DNA of 64,000 nt. Source: Effrenium voratum (lineage: Eukaryota; Sar; Dinophyceae; Suessiales; Symbiodiniaceae). Numbering within the stretch: position 1 is the first letter of the stretch; every line of letters starts with the position of its first letter. Where the stretch lies: assembly GCA_963377175.1 (NCBI GenBank), contig CAUJNA010000826.1, forward strand, positions 2,501-66,500. The letters run 5' to 3'. Positions 46,580 through 57,432 of this stretch are shown here, piece by piece. The position numbers and the translations under genes were made by a program. Under the pieces are notes generated by a model. The model saw only the letters and a list, made by a program, of their open reading frames with translations, had not been told where the DNA came from and did no database searches.

Positions 46580-46843
46580 TTATCGACGGGGAAATAGAGG
46601 CAAAGGGATGGATAACGAAGGCATTGGCAAGCCATTCATCTTTGTATCATAGAATGCTTTCAAATCCCTGTCTCTGCCCTCAATCACTTGACATTTCAAA
46701 GATGTATGATTGAGGGTCAACTGGAAAGAGATGATAGATGACAAGGACTGTTTCTCCTGGCGGATCTTGGGGTGCTGTTTGTGTTGCACCTGTTCACCTT
46801 GACTATCCGTTGGAGACTCGAAAGATGCCTGAAGCCTTTGCAC
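46580..46843 (-). CDS. Isolated 87-codon open frame with atypical codon use
   Basis: An uninterrupted minus-strand frame (MQRLQASFESPTDSQGEQ to PLPLFPRR, stop TAA). Its third positions are not G/C-rich, unlike every other exon here. The sequence is not low-complexity. It could be an insertion, a retroposed fragment or chance. I do not recognise it. Confidence 0.2.
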   Translation of the reverse strand: MQRLQASFESPTDSQGEQVQHKQHPKIRQEKQSLSSIISFQLTLNHTSLKCQVIEGRDRDLKAFYDTKMNGLPMPSLSIPLPLFPRR

Positions 46844-47316
46844 GGCTCAAAGACAGCCATCGCCAACTCTTAAAGTGATGACGTCCAAAGGCGCCGCACA
46901 GAAGAACTCCCCCACAAGACTGCAGCTCACGTCTATTCTGGCCACGTCATCCTTGAGTCATCCTAGGCGCTTTTTCAGCGCACTTGTTCGCGGACCGAAA
47001 CCTACAGACCAGAAGAGAGATCTTGTGCGAACCAGCAAACATTTGGACTCACCCTAACTGACAGCAATCTGAGTCGAAGGGTCTTTGAAGGAACTTCCCA
47101 TTGCTGGTTGGCCGAGGGCACTTGGGGCGATAAAGTGTCATGGGCCACTCCCGTTCGGGGGAAGACACTCACGCAGCCGAAATCTCCATTTGAGATAGTC
47201 TGAGGTATAGACACATTTTGTACGCTACATAAAATGTAGACCTACGTTTTGTTGCTAATATACTAGACACAATCCTCATTTTGTGTGGTACTGCGAGCAC
47301 TGCGCTTGTAGCATCC

Positions 47317-49643
47317 GCTGCCATTGGTCATGGCGGATGGCTGGGATCTGCGGTACATCACCTCGGAGGCGTGCCGGGGCGGGGGGCTGGGGGGAGGGGA
47401 GATTTTGAGGGTGCCCCTTTGGGATGCCTTTGAAGGGAGACCAACAGGAAACCACCCATGTTGGGGGTTTTGAAACATACCCGCAGGTTTTATGTGTGTG
47501 TTTGATTTTGTAGAGCTTACTTTTCGTGGTTGTTAAAAAAGGAAGGACCCCTATGTTTTGGTGACTGGACGGCGGGTTAGTTACCGGGTTGGTTTTGGTG
47601 TCGCTCAGTTCTACGGTTTGGAACCTGAGAGCTTCAGTGTTTTCCTGATACATCGGTTTCCATCAATTGGCCTTTTGGGAGCTTCCATGGAGGGTGATTG
47701 TGTTTGAGTGGATGGGTTGCCATTTTCGGGAGGGGGTGTTCCGGACACGCGGCACAGGGGGCACTGCTTGCATTGCTTGCCGCGTCCATCAGTGCACCAA
47801 CACGTTGCCGGTGCACTATGTGTGCAGCATGTGGGTACAAGACCTCACCACTTCCTGCTATGGATGATGCCAACTCATGGTGCAAGACTCCCAGTTTCCT
47901 GTAGAGTATGCCAACGCGTGAGGAGCCCCCAAACCTCGGGAGCGAGACCCGCCAGGGCCGATCGCGGGTGCACAGCCACGCCGACGAAGGGGCAGAGGCC
48001 CGCAGTGCCGCGGGAACGTGGGGCAAACGGAGGAGCAAGGATCCCATACCTTCCCCACACCACCATTCCCCAAGTCATTGAGCAACTCTCCTGAGACAAA
48101 AGGCGCGGCGGTCGATTCCCTGAAGAGTTACAATGTTTCAACCCACCACTTCCCCAGGTCACCATGCCTTCTCAACTGTTTCGAAACAGCCGCGCGGGGC
48201 CACAAATGTATTTTTTGCCCCGGGAGAAAGGCAGCGCGGGGTGGCTGCGCGCGAAACTAGGCGCGGAATTCCCCGATGTCTTGGTGGGGGTTGGACAAGA
48301 CTTGGTGTGACCATGGGCCCAGCAGGCCCAGCAGGTCCCTGCGGGGAGGGGGGCGCCTTCGCTTTTTGCTCCCAGGAGCCCTTCGAGGCCTTTGCCCAGG
48401 AGCGCTCAGGGAAGTCCCCGGGAAACGGGGCGGTTTTGTTTTTTGGAAGCTTCGCCAAAGAAGGCACTGCCAAAAAGGGTTCGGGTCTGGATCCCTTTGT
48501 TGAGGGTGTTGTTTCTTGTTTTTTCCTTTTTTTTTTGGTGGGGGGGAGACCAAGCTGTTTCGGCCTACGTTTGGAAACCCTAGAAGGTTGTCGCAATAGT
48601 ATGTCCCTTTGGGAGCTCTTGGGGCCCATTCTGGATGTTGGAGTCTCTTCATTTGGTGGGACCCCCTCTGATATGAAGGCAGCACAAAAATGAGACTGGA
48701 GTGCCAGAAGGGATCTTTTGTCAACGAAGCAAAGAACTCATTCCTTTGTTTTTCTACTCTTCAGGCTATCTGCCACCAGAAGCACGGCCTATTTTGAGAT
48801 GTACACAAGTGAGCCAGGGCAACACTGGGCGGGCTGTGAGGAAAAGTGTGTTTGTTATTGTACTTGTCAGATGAAGCTTGCGACAGAGATGTGTGTTTAC
48901 CAACATGAGTGGAGCACAGGCCATGGGATGTGTTCCAGCGAGTCCTGACGGTGTCTCACTTTTACAGGCAGAATTAACTTCAGCCCGGCCTCAGCCTTCG
49001 AATGCCCCCGAAGCATTTGAGTGCCCCAAGTTGAGTCTTTGAGTGCCCAGATTCGATTCAGCAAGGACCTTCCCTGCGCGCCGCGGCAGCAGCCGCCCTT
49101 TGCATGCCCTGGAGCTTAGCTTCCAGTCTGCGAACCATCGCAACTGTTTCAGCCGAGAGGGCCGGTGTTGCCGGCTCGCCACTGAGGGAAGGCCGCCAGC
49201 GAGTTCGAGCGCGAGTTCGAGATTAGTGGGGTCCCTTAGACCAAGCCCGGCCTCGCAGGGTGCAGACAGCTTTGTTCTGGTCATTGTGGCCTTTGTTATG
49301 GTCACTGAATCAGGTGTGGAAACAGAAATGAGGATCCCTTTTGTTGGGGAATCATGCTTGAGGGGCATATGTTGGCTGCTAAGCCAAGCCGGAGAGCAAG
49401 GCGGACTTTTTCATCTTGGGCAATTTTTTGTTTCAGGTCCCAAAGTGTTGGCCCCTTTTTCTAGCTTTTTTTTTTTAAATGCCCCTTCACTACCATAGTT
49501 CATCAAGGGACCCCCCCCACAAACACTTGATTTCTTTTGTGCCCATTTGAGGTACTACCCACGCAAACCTGTTTGCAGTGTTCCAAGGTGGAGCGGACCA
49601 CGACGTGGCCACCAAGTTGGGCGACTTCAAGGCGAAATGCTTA
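47317..49643 (+). CDS. Exon candidates of an unrecognised, partly Cys-rich gene
   Basis: Candidates on the + strand. 47325-47385 reads VMADGWDLRYITSEACRG. 47756-47866 reads GTACIACRVHQCTNTLPVHY and then VCSMW. About 47918-48040 reads EEPPNLGSETRQGRSRVHSH and ADEGAEARSAAGTWGK. About 48345-48420 reads GGAFAFCSQEPFEAFAQERS. 49578-49643 reads FQGGADHDVATKLGDFKAKC, with acceptor TTTGCAG and donor TG|GTATT, and is the best supported. The CxxCx5C pattern in the second could bind zinc, but no known finger fits. Whether these form one gene is open. Confidence 0.35.
47395..47490 (-). repeat. Family A introner-like element with GTATGT start
   Basis: On the minus strand it reads GGGTATGTTTCAAAACCCCC, then AACATGGGTGGTTTCCTGTT, GGTCTCCCTTCAAAGG, and ends AAAGGGGCACCCTCAAAATC. 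It is one of the best preserved copies, with both ends visible. Confidence 0.75.
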
Positions 49644-49654
49644 TGGTATTATTT

Positions 49655-49740
49655 TTTTTCTTGGGGGGGGGTTCAAGGGAAACCAAAGGGAACACCACAA
49701 TTTTGGGGTGCCTCCATGTTGGCACGTCCTGTACCCACAA
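49655..49740 (-). repeat. Family A introner-like element just after an exon
   Basis: On the minus strand it reads GGAGGCACCCCAAAATTGTG, then GTGTTCCCTTTGGTTTCCC and TTGAACCCCCCCC. It begins about 12 bases downstream of the donor at 49644. Confidence 0.6.
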
Positions 49741-50998
49741 TGGTTTAGGGAGTTCTATGGTCCGTTTTGGGTGGATTAAACGTTTTGATTATCATCGAGT
49801 TGCGCTTTGAAGTTTAATCGGGGATCCAGGGGTTGATTCCATTCTGCCTGGTGGCTGTCAACGATAGGTTTCCCAAAATTAGACCGCACCCGATGAGAGA
49901 AAGGCAAGCATTTTAGATTCGTGGGCGACAAGCAAGGGGCATACCCAAGATCCTTGAAACACCGATCGCCACGCCCCTTGCTTGTTTTGCAACATGGGCC
50001 AGGAATTGGTTCCTTTTGAGTCAAACTTGGGCCAGGATTGACCATTGAATCGATGAAATTGTTGCTTCGGTCACATTTTGATGTGAGCGCCGTGTAAGAG
50101 GGAGAGCTCCTGGTACATCCCAGCTAGTCACTTTACTTCCATTTCACTTTGGCAACAAGCTACTCAAGTTTCCGAACCCACAGCTCCTCTCAGGGCTGCA
50201 ATACGCAGGTCATCTATTGTTTGTTGATCGAGCGCTCAATCACATCCTGTGCATTGTATACTTGCAAGGAGTGCAAGGGTGCGTTCATCAGCCAGATCGT
50301 TTGTACGGCAGTCATAAATCCTCCCAGGGTACATAATATGTCTCCCTATTGTTCCATCCCTTTGCTTCGTTCACTAAAGCCCTTTGGAGTTTCTTTGGTG
50401 TTTCAAATAAGCCGCTGAATTCATTGCTCCTGGGATCCGAAAGTGGCCCTTTGAAGCTGCTTTTGAGACCGGTAGGACCCTCAGTGGGTGGTGCCCGTCG
50501 GCGGTACTTTGCGGCTCCTCAAGGCAGATCCTTTGGGTCGGCGGGGGAGTGGCTTAGTAAATTTCGAGGGTCCCCGGTTTTGACCCAGAGATGAAGTCTG
50601 GAGCTATGTTGAAGGGGGTGGATTCCATGCTATGGATGTCTGGTGGCCAGTATTTTCAAGCGATGTTTGGAATTTAGGTGTTGGTTGAACTGAAGTATCC
50701 ACGGCGTGTTCAGCGGAAGCCAAAGTGGCCGGACACAGAAACGCAGCGTGGAGAAGGCTGGTGCAGCGAGTGCTTGAGCTGGCGCAGAAGTCGAGGGGTC
50801 TTGTGCTTCGCGGCTCTGAGAGGGTTGGGAACATAGGTGCGCATTCATCGCCAGACTTAACCCACCTTTCTGCTCTTTTGGCCTTTTGGGCTCCTTCGTT
50901 TGCCTCGTAACCAGCAAAAGGTAAACCTTCTGCACCGAGATCTTGTGTGAGCCAGTTGCATGTCCGCCTTGCTCATTTAAGCGATCAAGTTTTCGTGA

Positions 50999-52902
50999 AT
51001 GTGCTCTCGCTGTCATAGAGGAGTTGCCTTGAGGCGTACCCTGTGTTTGAAGTGCGAGGCCCAGGTTAAAATTGACAGGTCTTCTGAGGACCCGAGGCTA
51101 GACTGCAATCTTCGCTCGCTGGCCCACGACATTCTTTGTTCTGCCGCTCGGCAGATCCAGGGGCTGGTGGGCCCGGGCCGAAGAAAAGAAGAAAACAGTG
51201 AGTATAGCTACGTTGAGCAGTCAGAAGAGCCGGCCCAAGACGAGTCCGAGGCCTACACGGGGTTGGCTGAGGAAGGTTCAGGAAAGAGGCGACGTGAGGA
51301 GAAGAGCGAGAGGAGAACCCGCCGAGAGAGAGAGAGAGAAGGCTGAGAAGGAGAGGAGAGCAAAGGGAAGACCAGCGCTGCCAAGGAGGCGACCCGGAAA
51401 AACAACGAAGCAGAGATGAGTGCTTCAGAGACAGACGGTCAGAACCTCACAGAGGGTGCAAATGGGGGAGAAGGAGCCGGGCACCTCGTGGAGGATGAGT
51501 TCTATGGAGAGTTCCGCGCAACCGGTGGATCGAGGTCGCTTTCCAGCCAGGAGATGTCACAGAAGCAGAGGTGCCGGTGAACGATGCTGGAGGGTTTGCG
51601 CCGGCCGCCTTTGTGGCGGTTGGGCAACGACTTCTGGAGGATGGGACCTTGATGGTAGAAGTCAAGTACCTTGGCTGCGCCAGCGAAGAGGCAGGCCCAG
51701 GCTTGTCCAGCACCTTCAATCGGAGGCGCGGCGAGGTTCATTTATGTTCCGGAGAAGCTGGCGATTGTGTCTCAACACACGAAGCCGGTCTTCACCTGTG
51801 TACATTTATGAAAGACATTTCCTGCATCGGCGCCGGGAAAGGAGTCGGGGGAAGCTCAGGTGCTGGCGGAGAAGGTGGAGGAATTGCAAACCTGGGCAAA
51901 TTGAAGGCGCGGCTAGGAGTGCTCTGGGAGAACTACGCTTGAGGAGATCTTGGGAAGAAGGCCGAGAAGGTAAGCTTCAGGATCCTATAGAGGTCTTGCC
52001 TGGTGGAGAGCATGTGCAGCCATCAGACTCTGTACCGGTGAAGATGCTAGACAGTGGGACGAGACTCCACGGAGCACTTTCCGATCATCCTCTTCAAGCT
52101 GGCTGTGGAAGGGGAAAGGAGTTGGTGGTCGCACCAGGACTGGAAGAGGCTGGCCTTCCTGGGACGAACAAGCTGCTGCTAGGGAAAAAGGCGTGGGGAA
52201 CGTCATGCGCAGCTGCTCTACTGGCGCAAGCCGTGTCGAGGGCCCAGGGGAAAGCGAGGACGAAGAAGAAGAGGAGGCCGAGCAAGAAGGAGAGGCTGTT
52301 GGCTTGAAGAAACGGAAGTTGCGGCGGCCAGGAGACCCCGGACTCTTGCGGGAGTGGAGACGGTTTCAGCAAGTCTTCGGAAGAGGAGAGCAGCTCAGAG
52401 GCAGACTACGAGGAGAGCAGCAACGAGGAGGACCGATTGAAAGCGCGAGTGTTCTGGAGATGCTGGTCAGGGAGGTGGAGCGTCAGCTGAACGACTTGGA
52501 GGGATCGCAAGGAGTGGAGGGAGTGAGGCTGACCACTTATTTCCATGTTTAGTTGAAGCCGCAGCTGGGGGTGACTTCGCGAGAAGAGAACTGTACCTCC
52601 TGGCCAACGCGATGGATGCTCTCCGTCAAGGAAATCTTCCTTTGGTAGGAGATTTGCTGGCGAGTCGCTTCCAAGCAGTGCTACAAGAGTCTGCTGGCAG
52701 CACGCAAGCACGGGAAAGTCCTGGATCAGGCCAAGGGCTGGGAGAGAGGCAGTTGGCGACAAGGCCAAGGCCAGGCCCCCTGGAACTGGCAAGGTGGCGG
52801 AAACTCTGGGGTGGAAAGGGCGGAAAAGGAAAGGACAAGAAGGGGAAGAAAGAAGGAAAAGGAAAAGAGCGAAGCGGAGGAGACTGGCGGGGCAGTACTT
52901 AA
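50999..52902 (+). pseudogene. Gag-like region of the retroelement, frames broken
   Basis: It opens MCSRCHRGVALRRTLCLKC, a CX2C-X10-CX2C knuckle, followed by acidic and Arg-rich stretches. Protein-like text then moves between frames: HLVEDEFYGEFRATGG (about 51490-51535), VPVNDAGGFAPAAFVAVGQR (51570 on), EKVEELQTW (about 51875), SEDEEEEEAEQEGEAVG (about 52250), VLEMLVREVERQLNDLE (about 52450), and MDALRQGNLPLVGDLLASRF (52612 on). The last piece is a typical stretch just upstream of the reverse transcriptase in such elements. At least four frame changes and a stop at 52550 break it. Confidence 0.6.
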
Positions 52903-52935
52903 TGATGAGTTAGAAGAGGAGGAGGCGTTTCCAGA

Positions 52936-54240
52936 ATGCCAGATGCGTGGGAGGATTTTATTGACGAGAGCCGCAGTTTGGGTGACCTTGCGTGCGGCCT
53001 TGTCTGGTTTTTATTTCACCCAGGCTTCGGTGCTGAGGACGAGAGAAATGTGAGCAACATTCTAATTCATCTTGCAGAGCAGCTGCCAGATCCACGGGCT
53101 TCGTCCAGGCGAAGCCTGTTTCCTTTACCCAACATGTGGTGTTCGGAGTTGAGGAGAATTAAGGAGTGCGCGTCAGCGCCAGAGGCTATGAAGGCAGGGC
53201 AAAAGATCAGTTCGTTATGAATTTCTGCAGGCTTTTATATCCGCATGGTTCGTGAGTCGGCTGAGTGGTTGGGCTCAAAAGATGAAATGGGAAATAGTAT
53301 GCAGAGAGCAAAGCGGTCGCTGGAAGCAAGTGTACAGAGAATGCTCAGATGCGACTGCGACTTTTGTTGGACCTGCGTGGATGTGCGCGCCAATTTGAGC
53401 GAAAAGTGTCTGAGTTACACGGGAGAGGAGGTTGCGCGAATAGAGGAGCTCACGATTGAACAGGTTGAGGCTGCACTCCCCCCTGTTGGTCACGGCGGAG
53501 ATTTGGTAGGCAAGTGTACTGGTCAACTTTTGGGGGACCCCGAAAGCTGGGTCAGGGAGGACGATGGACGGGTCCTTCCCAAGTTGCAAGCAAAAGTACA
53601 AGTGAAGAAGGAAGACTGGATGAGCTTGGCTCATCTTTTGGTTTCACGAGGGATTTGCACCTGGGTCCCGCTTGATGAAGTGGCAGAATACCAAGAAACC
53701 GAAATCTTGAACGGCGTGTTTGGGGTGCGCAAACAGGGGGCAACCCCTTCAGGTCTCCCCCACCTCAGGCTCATTATGAACCTGTCCGCCATGAAACTTC
53801 AGGCTCAATTAAGCGACTTCCCAACATTGCGCAATGGTTGATGCTCTGCGTAGGGCCTAAGGAGCAACTACAGGTTTATCAGGCTGATATGCAATCGGCC
53901 TTTTATTTATTTGCTCTCCCGGAGAGATGGGGGCCGCACATGGCGTTAGCTGATTGTGCCAGGCGCTGAGCTGGGCTTTGACCAGAGCGCCACAAAGCTG
54001 TTTGCGCTGGCTTGTCGGGTCCTTCCCCTGGGACGGGCGTCATCGGTGGGAGTGATGCAAGAGATGGCAGAGCGCGCGGCCTTTCACGGTGGTTTGCCGG
54101 CTGATGGCCAAGTTGCTCGCGACAGAGCGCTGCCCGAGTGGATGTGCAGATCTGTGGAAGAAGGGAACAAAACAGGCCGCGCGTGGTGGCATGTCTATTT
54201 CGATAATTTTTGCACAGCAGAGAGAACTGGTGCATGAAGG
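52936..54240 (+). pseudogene. Reverse transcriptase of the retroelement, frameshifted
   Basis: The N-terminal part (53245-53841) ends in HLRLIMNLSAM, the fingers motif. Frame then changes near 53790-53840. It continues with QVYQADMQSAFYLFALPERW (about 53873-53932; catalytic Asp of motif A), a TGA-broken junction near 53968, VLPLGRASSVGVMQ (motif B), and WWHVYFDNFC (about 54187-54216), which takes the place of the YxDD box. It would copy the element RNA into DNA. At least two frameshifts make it non-functional here. Confidence 0.75.
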
Positions 54241-54550
54241 CCGAGGAGATGCGGAGGACTGGCATGTGCGGTTGGAAAACAGTTGGTCAGAACTGGGAAA
54301 TTCTATCCAGCTCCAAGAAGCGTGTGATAGCTACGCAACAGACTACTGAACTGGGAGCTTTCATGGATGGGGAAAGGGGCATGGATAGGGCCATCTGCAG
54401 AGCGGCTGCTGAAAACAGCGAAGCTAAGTCTGTGGCTGGCACAAAAGATGGCGCTGCGCAGGAAAAGCGTCCAGGTTTGCATGGAAAGGTGGATTTTCAT
54501 TGCGCAGTTCCGACGACCTGTCATGAGCCAATGGGAGGCTGTTTCGAGGA

Positions 54551-55720
54551 GTGGTGCGCCGCTGCCGAGAGGAGCTGATTCTCAGCCTGCTTGGAACTTT
54601 CCTCTATCAAACTTGCTGGGGCGCAGAGCTGGAAGAAATTGTGTCTTGTTCGGATGCATCAAGCCGTGGAGGCGCTGGCTATCGCACGAGAGCTTTCTGC
54701 CGAAGGAATGGCTTACCTCGCTACGCAGCGCTGCAGAGAATTGCGGCCAGCGCCGTGCGGAATCCTGCTGATCTCTTTGTTCAACGGCATTGGAGGAGCT
54801 TTCAACTGCTATGACATTTGTGGGATCCAACCGGGTGGCATGATCAGCTGTGAGCTGTCCCAGCCTGCAAACCGAGTCACTTCCCGCCGGTGGCCGCTGT
54901 GTCACATGCTGGCGGACGCGCGTCTCATCGGAGCGCAGGAGATTCGACGCTGGCAGGAGCAATGGCACTCATGTACTGAGGTGCACTTTTGGTGCGGGTT
55001 CCCTTGCACTGACCTGAGCTCGGCCAAAGCGAACAGAAAAGGTTTAGCCGGAAGCCAAAGTAATCTTTTCTTTGAAGCGCGGCGCATCGAGGAAGAAGTG
55101 CGCCTTCTTTGCTGGCGTGCAAGTAAAGCATATCTACGATAATGTGGCATCAATGAACATCTCCGCCCGGGCAGAAATTTCTGAGAGGTTGAGAAGTGCT
55201 CCCTGGAGAGTGGATGCTGCTGGCCACGTTCCCATGAGCAGGCCCCGGCTTTGCTGGACAGATTTTGTCCGCGTTTCAGTGGTATGAGTTGGAAGCCACA
55301 GCCTGGATACCTTGAAATTTCCTTCACGGCGCAGTGCCCTCCAACATGCGACTGGATCACCCCAGGCTGGGCATGGGATGGAGAAACCCAGAGCGCCCAA
55401 TTTCGAAAGCCGTTAAACGTTAAACGGGAAGCCCCTCCCCCTAAACCTGCTGGTGTCCTCCTCTGTCCGGCGTCGATGGGAGATGGACTTGTATAGGTAA
55501 GTACAAGGATCAGTACATCCTAGTTGATGAACTTGGGGGGGAGAGGTTGCTCGATTCTACAGAACGTGAGCTTCTCATGGGCTGGGATTTAACCACACGC
55601 AGGTTTGTTTCTCAGCCTCGGCTATAAAGCAGAACAAGAAACTCCACGAGGATGAACGCTGTTCTCTAGTAGGAGACGGCTTTCACATTGGGGTGTTCAG
55701 CATCGTTTGTGCGGCTGCCT
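54551..55720 (+). pseudogene. C5 cytosine-DNA methyltransferase domain of the retroelement
   Basis: An RNase H-type VSCSDASSRGGAGY (54642-54683) precedes it. Motif I: LISLFNGIGGAFNCYD (about 54768-54815), the S-adenosylmethionine loop. Motif IV: WCGFPCTDLSSAKANRKG, with the catalytic Cys codon at 55005-55007. Motif VI: YDNVASM at 55135-55155, where the family has ENV. Then VPMSRPRLCW (about 55228), YILVDELGGERLLDSTEREL near 55520-55570, LLMGW, and motif X-like VGDGFHIGVFSIV (about 55670). Frame changes occur after about 55085 and again near 55265 and 55490. In intact relatives this domain methylates CG sites, which could mask or tame the element's own copies. Confidence 0.8.
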
Positions 55721-56034
55721 GTGGTGATCTTCTATCTCCCTTGTCTGTGCAACAGTTTGTTGACCGGTTGGGGTTGGCTCCTGGGGCACTGTTGGCGTGG
55801 CCCTGTGCTGCCTCGCTGCGGCGTTGTTTGCGGTATGGAGCACACTCAGCTTCGTCTGGTCTGAAGCTGAGAGATCTTTCCCAGGAACTGCTCCGGCGTG
55901 CAAACCACACAGGAGCTGACGTCCGCGTAACCACTGGAGAGCTTATGTCCCAAGGGTCTTCCCGCGTCAGTCTGTTTGTGCAAATTGGTGGCAGGGGCAT
56001 TTAGTTTTTAAAACCACGTGGCAACTTGCTGAAC

Positions 56035-57276
56035 ATATCAGTTCCCTTGAAGTACGTTCTTCGCTGTTGAGTGTTCTTTGGCGGCTGAAGCACAACCACG
56101 GATGGGACAAAAAGATGGTTCACTTGAGCGACAGTTATGTTGGGATAGCGCTGAGCTGAGAATCCCACTGACGAGGGGGGCCGCAGCATATGAGGAGGTT
56201 TAGCCGGAAGGAGCGCAAGAGGCGCCGCAAAGGACGGAGCCTAGAGGATAGAAGCAATACAGCTAACACATTGAACAGATATTATTTGGCTATCCAAATG
56301 GTTCTTCATTTGATTGAGGCTGCAGAGCATGTGCAAGAGCTGGACAGCCGAATTGCTATCTTTATTGAAGAGGCATTTGCAGAGGGCGCTTCACAGAATA
56401 CCATTGCAGATGTTTTGAGCAGTATCCACCATTTCCTCCCCCACACCCGCAAACGGCTGCCCTATTCTTGGCGTTTATTTGGGATCTGGAGACGGATTGA
56501 GAAACCACATCAAGCCCCCCCACTCCCGCGTGATTATGTGCTTGCCATGATTTCACGATGCCTCGATCTTGCATGGCTTGAGATGGCATGCTTGCTTGCT
56601 TTGGGTTTGTTCTGTCTTCTTCGGACGGGTGAACTTTTGCAACTCACTGCTTGCGATCTCATGTTGTCTGAGGACAAGGGTGTTGTGTTTCTTGGCAACG
56701 CCAAAACCGGGCATCGCTTCAACCGAAGAGAACATGTCGTTATTGGGCACCCTGTCGCTCTGTTGATCACCGCTGCGCTCAAAGATGTTCGGTTGGCAGC
56801 TGGCAAGGAAGGTGCTTTTCTCTGGTCTCAACCTGCAGCCGTTTTTCGTGCACATTTCCAGCAACTGATTTTTCAGAACACAGCATTTGCGATTTCACCC
56901 ATATTCTTTGCGAAGAGGAGGCGCAACTGACGATTTCTGCACGTTTGGCAGTATGGAGCGGGTGCTTCAGAAGGGCCGCTGGAGCACCAGCGCTGCTGCA
57001 AATGTGTGTATCAATGAAGTCTCAGACAAAGACACAAGCTGTGAATTCTCCTGGGCTCTGCCATATGGGCCGAGAGGAGTTCTTTTGTTTGTTTCCGTGG
57101 CAAACTCTCCTGAGCTCTGCCATGTGGGCCAAGGGGAATGCCGTTTGACAGAAAGATTCAGAGAGATTCGCAAGAGAGATTTGCAGTGGATGCAGCTTTT
57201 GAAAGCTGACATGTTTCAGGACGTGATGCAAAACCGTCGCATCACAACAAAACCTCAGGATCTGGCGGCATGCTGA
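56035..57276 (+). pseudogene. RNase H-like segment plus tyrosine recombinase of the retroelement
   Basis: A short RNase H-like text, HISSLEVRSSLLSVLWRLKH (about 56036), precedes the recombinase. The recombinase starts near 56190 with RRFSRKERKRRRKGRS. It carries the catalytic Arg in CLLRTGELLQL (56607-56640), then AKTGHRFNRREHVV. After a frame change near 56880 it continues FHPYSLRRGGAT (His 56896-56898, Arg 56911-56913) and KGRWSTSAAANVCINE. The Tyr expected before IN is Cys (TGT, 57007-57009). It ends at a TGA 57274-57276. The enzyme would integrate circular DNA copies; this copy cannot. Confidence 0.8.
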
Positions 57277-57364
57277 AAAGGTGAACACATGTTTTTTTGT
57301 TTCGTTGGGGTCGTTTTTTGCTTGCCACTGCCATCTTTTTCCTGGGGCTGGGAATGTGCCAAAA

Positions 57365-57432
57365 CAAGTTGGACCCTCCCAAATCTTTGGTTTCCTTTAA
57401 GGTTCCCTGTGAACTGGTCCCAAAAGTACTTT
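57365..57432 (+). repeat. Family A introner-like element just downstream of the retroelement
   Basis: It reads GGACCCTCCCAAATCTTTGG, TTTCCTTTAAGGTTCCC and GTGAACTGGTCCC. GGACC at the left and GGTCC at the right form an inverted end pair. Confidence 0.6.

Larger units (their letters stand above)
50690..57280 (+). mobile_element. Decayed DIRS-like tyrosine-recombinase retroelement with a C5 methyltransferase
   Basis: Domain order along the + strand: a gag-like region with a Cys4 knuckle (51002-51060) and Lys/Glu-rich tracts; reverse transcriptase (53245-54240); an RNase H-type SCSDAS motif (54642); a C5 DNA methyltransferase (54760-55720); an RNase H-like segment (56035-56160); and a tyrosine recombinase (56190-57276). 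A recombinase in place of a DDE integrase defines DIRS-type elements. Methyltransferases inside retrotransposons are established for dinoflagellates (Symbiodinium) and charophytes. Several frame changes and stops mark this copy as inactive. Its ends, including the inverted or split repeats expected of DIRS elements, were not located. The start is estimated from the first WCSECLSWRRSRG-like peptide (about 50760). Confidence 0.85.

Noticed and set aside
49043..49250. Minus-strand frame (ELALELAGGLPSVASRQ) as an exon
   Set aside because: The + strand frame is equally open, there are no clear splice sites, and composition does not favour either.
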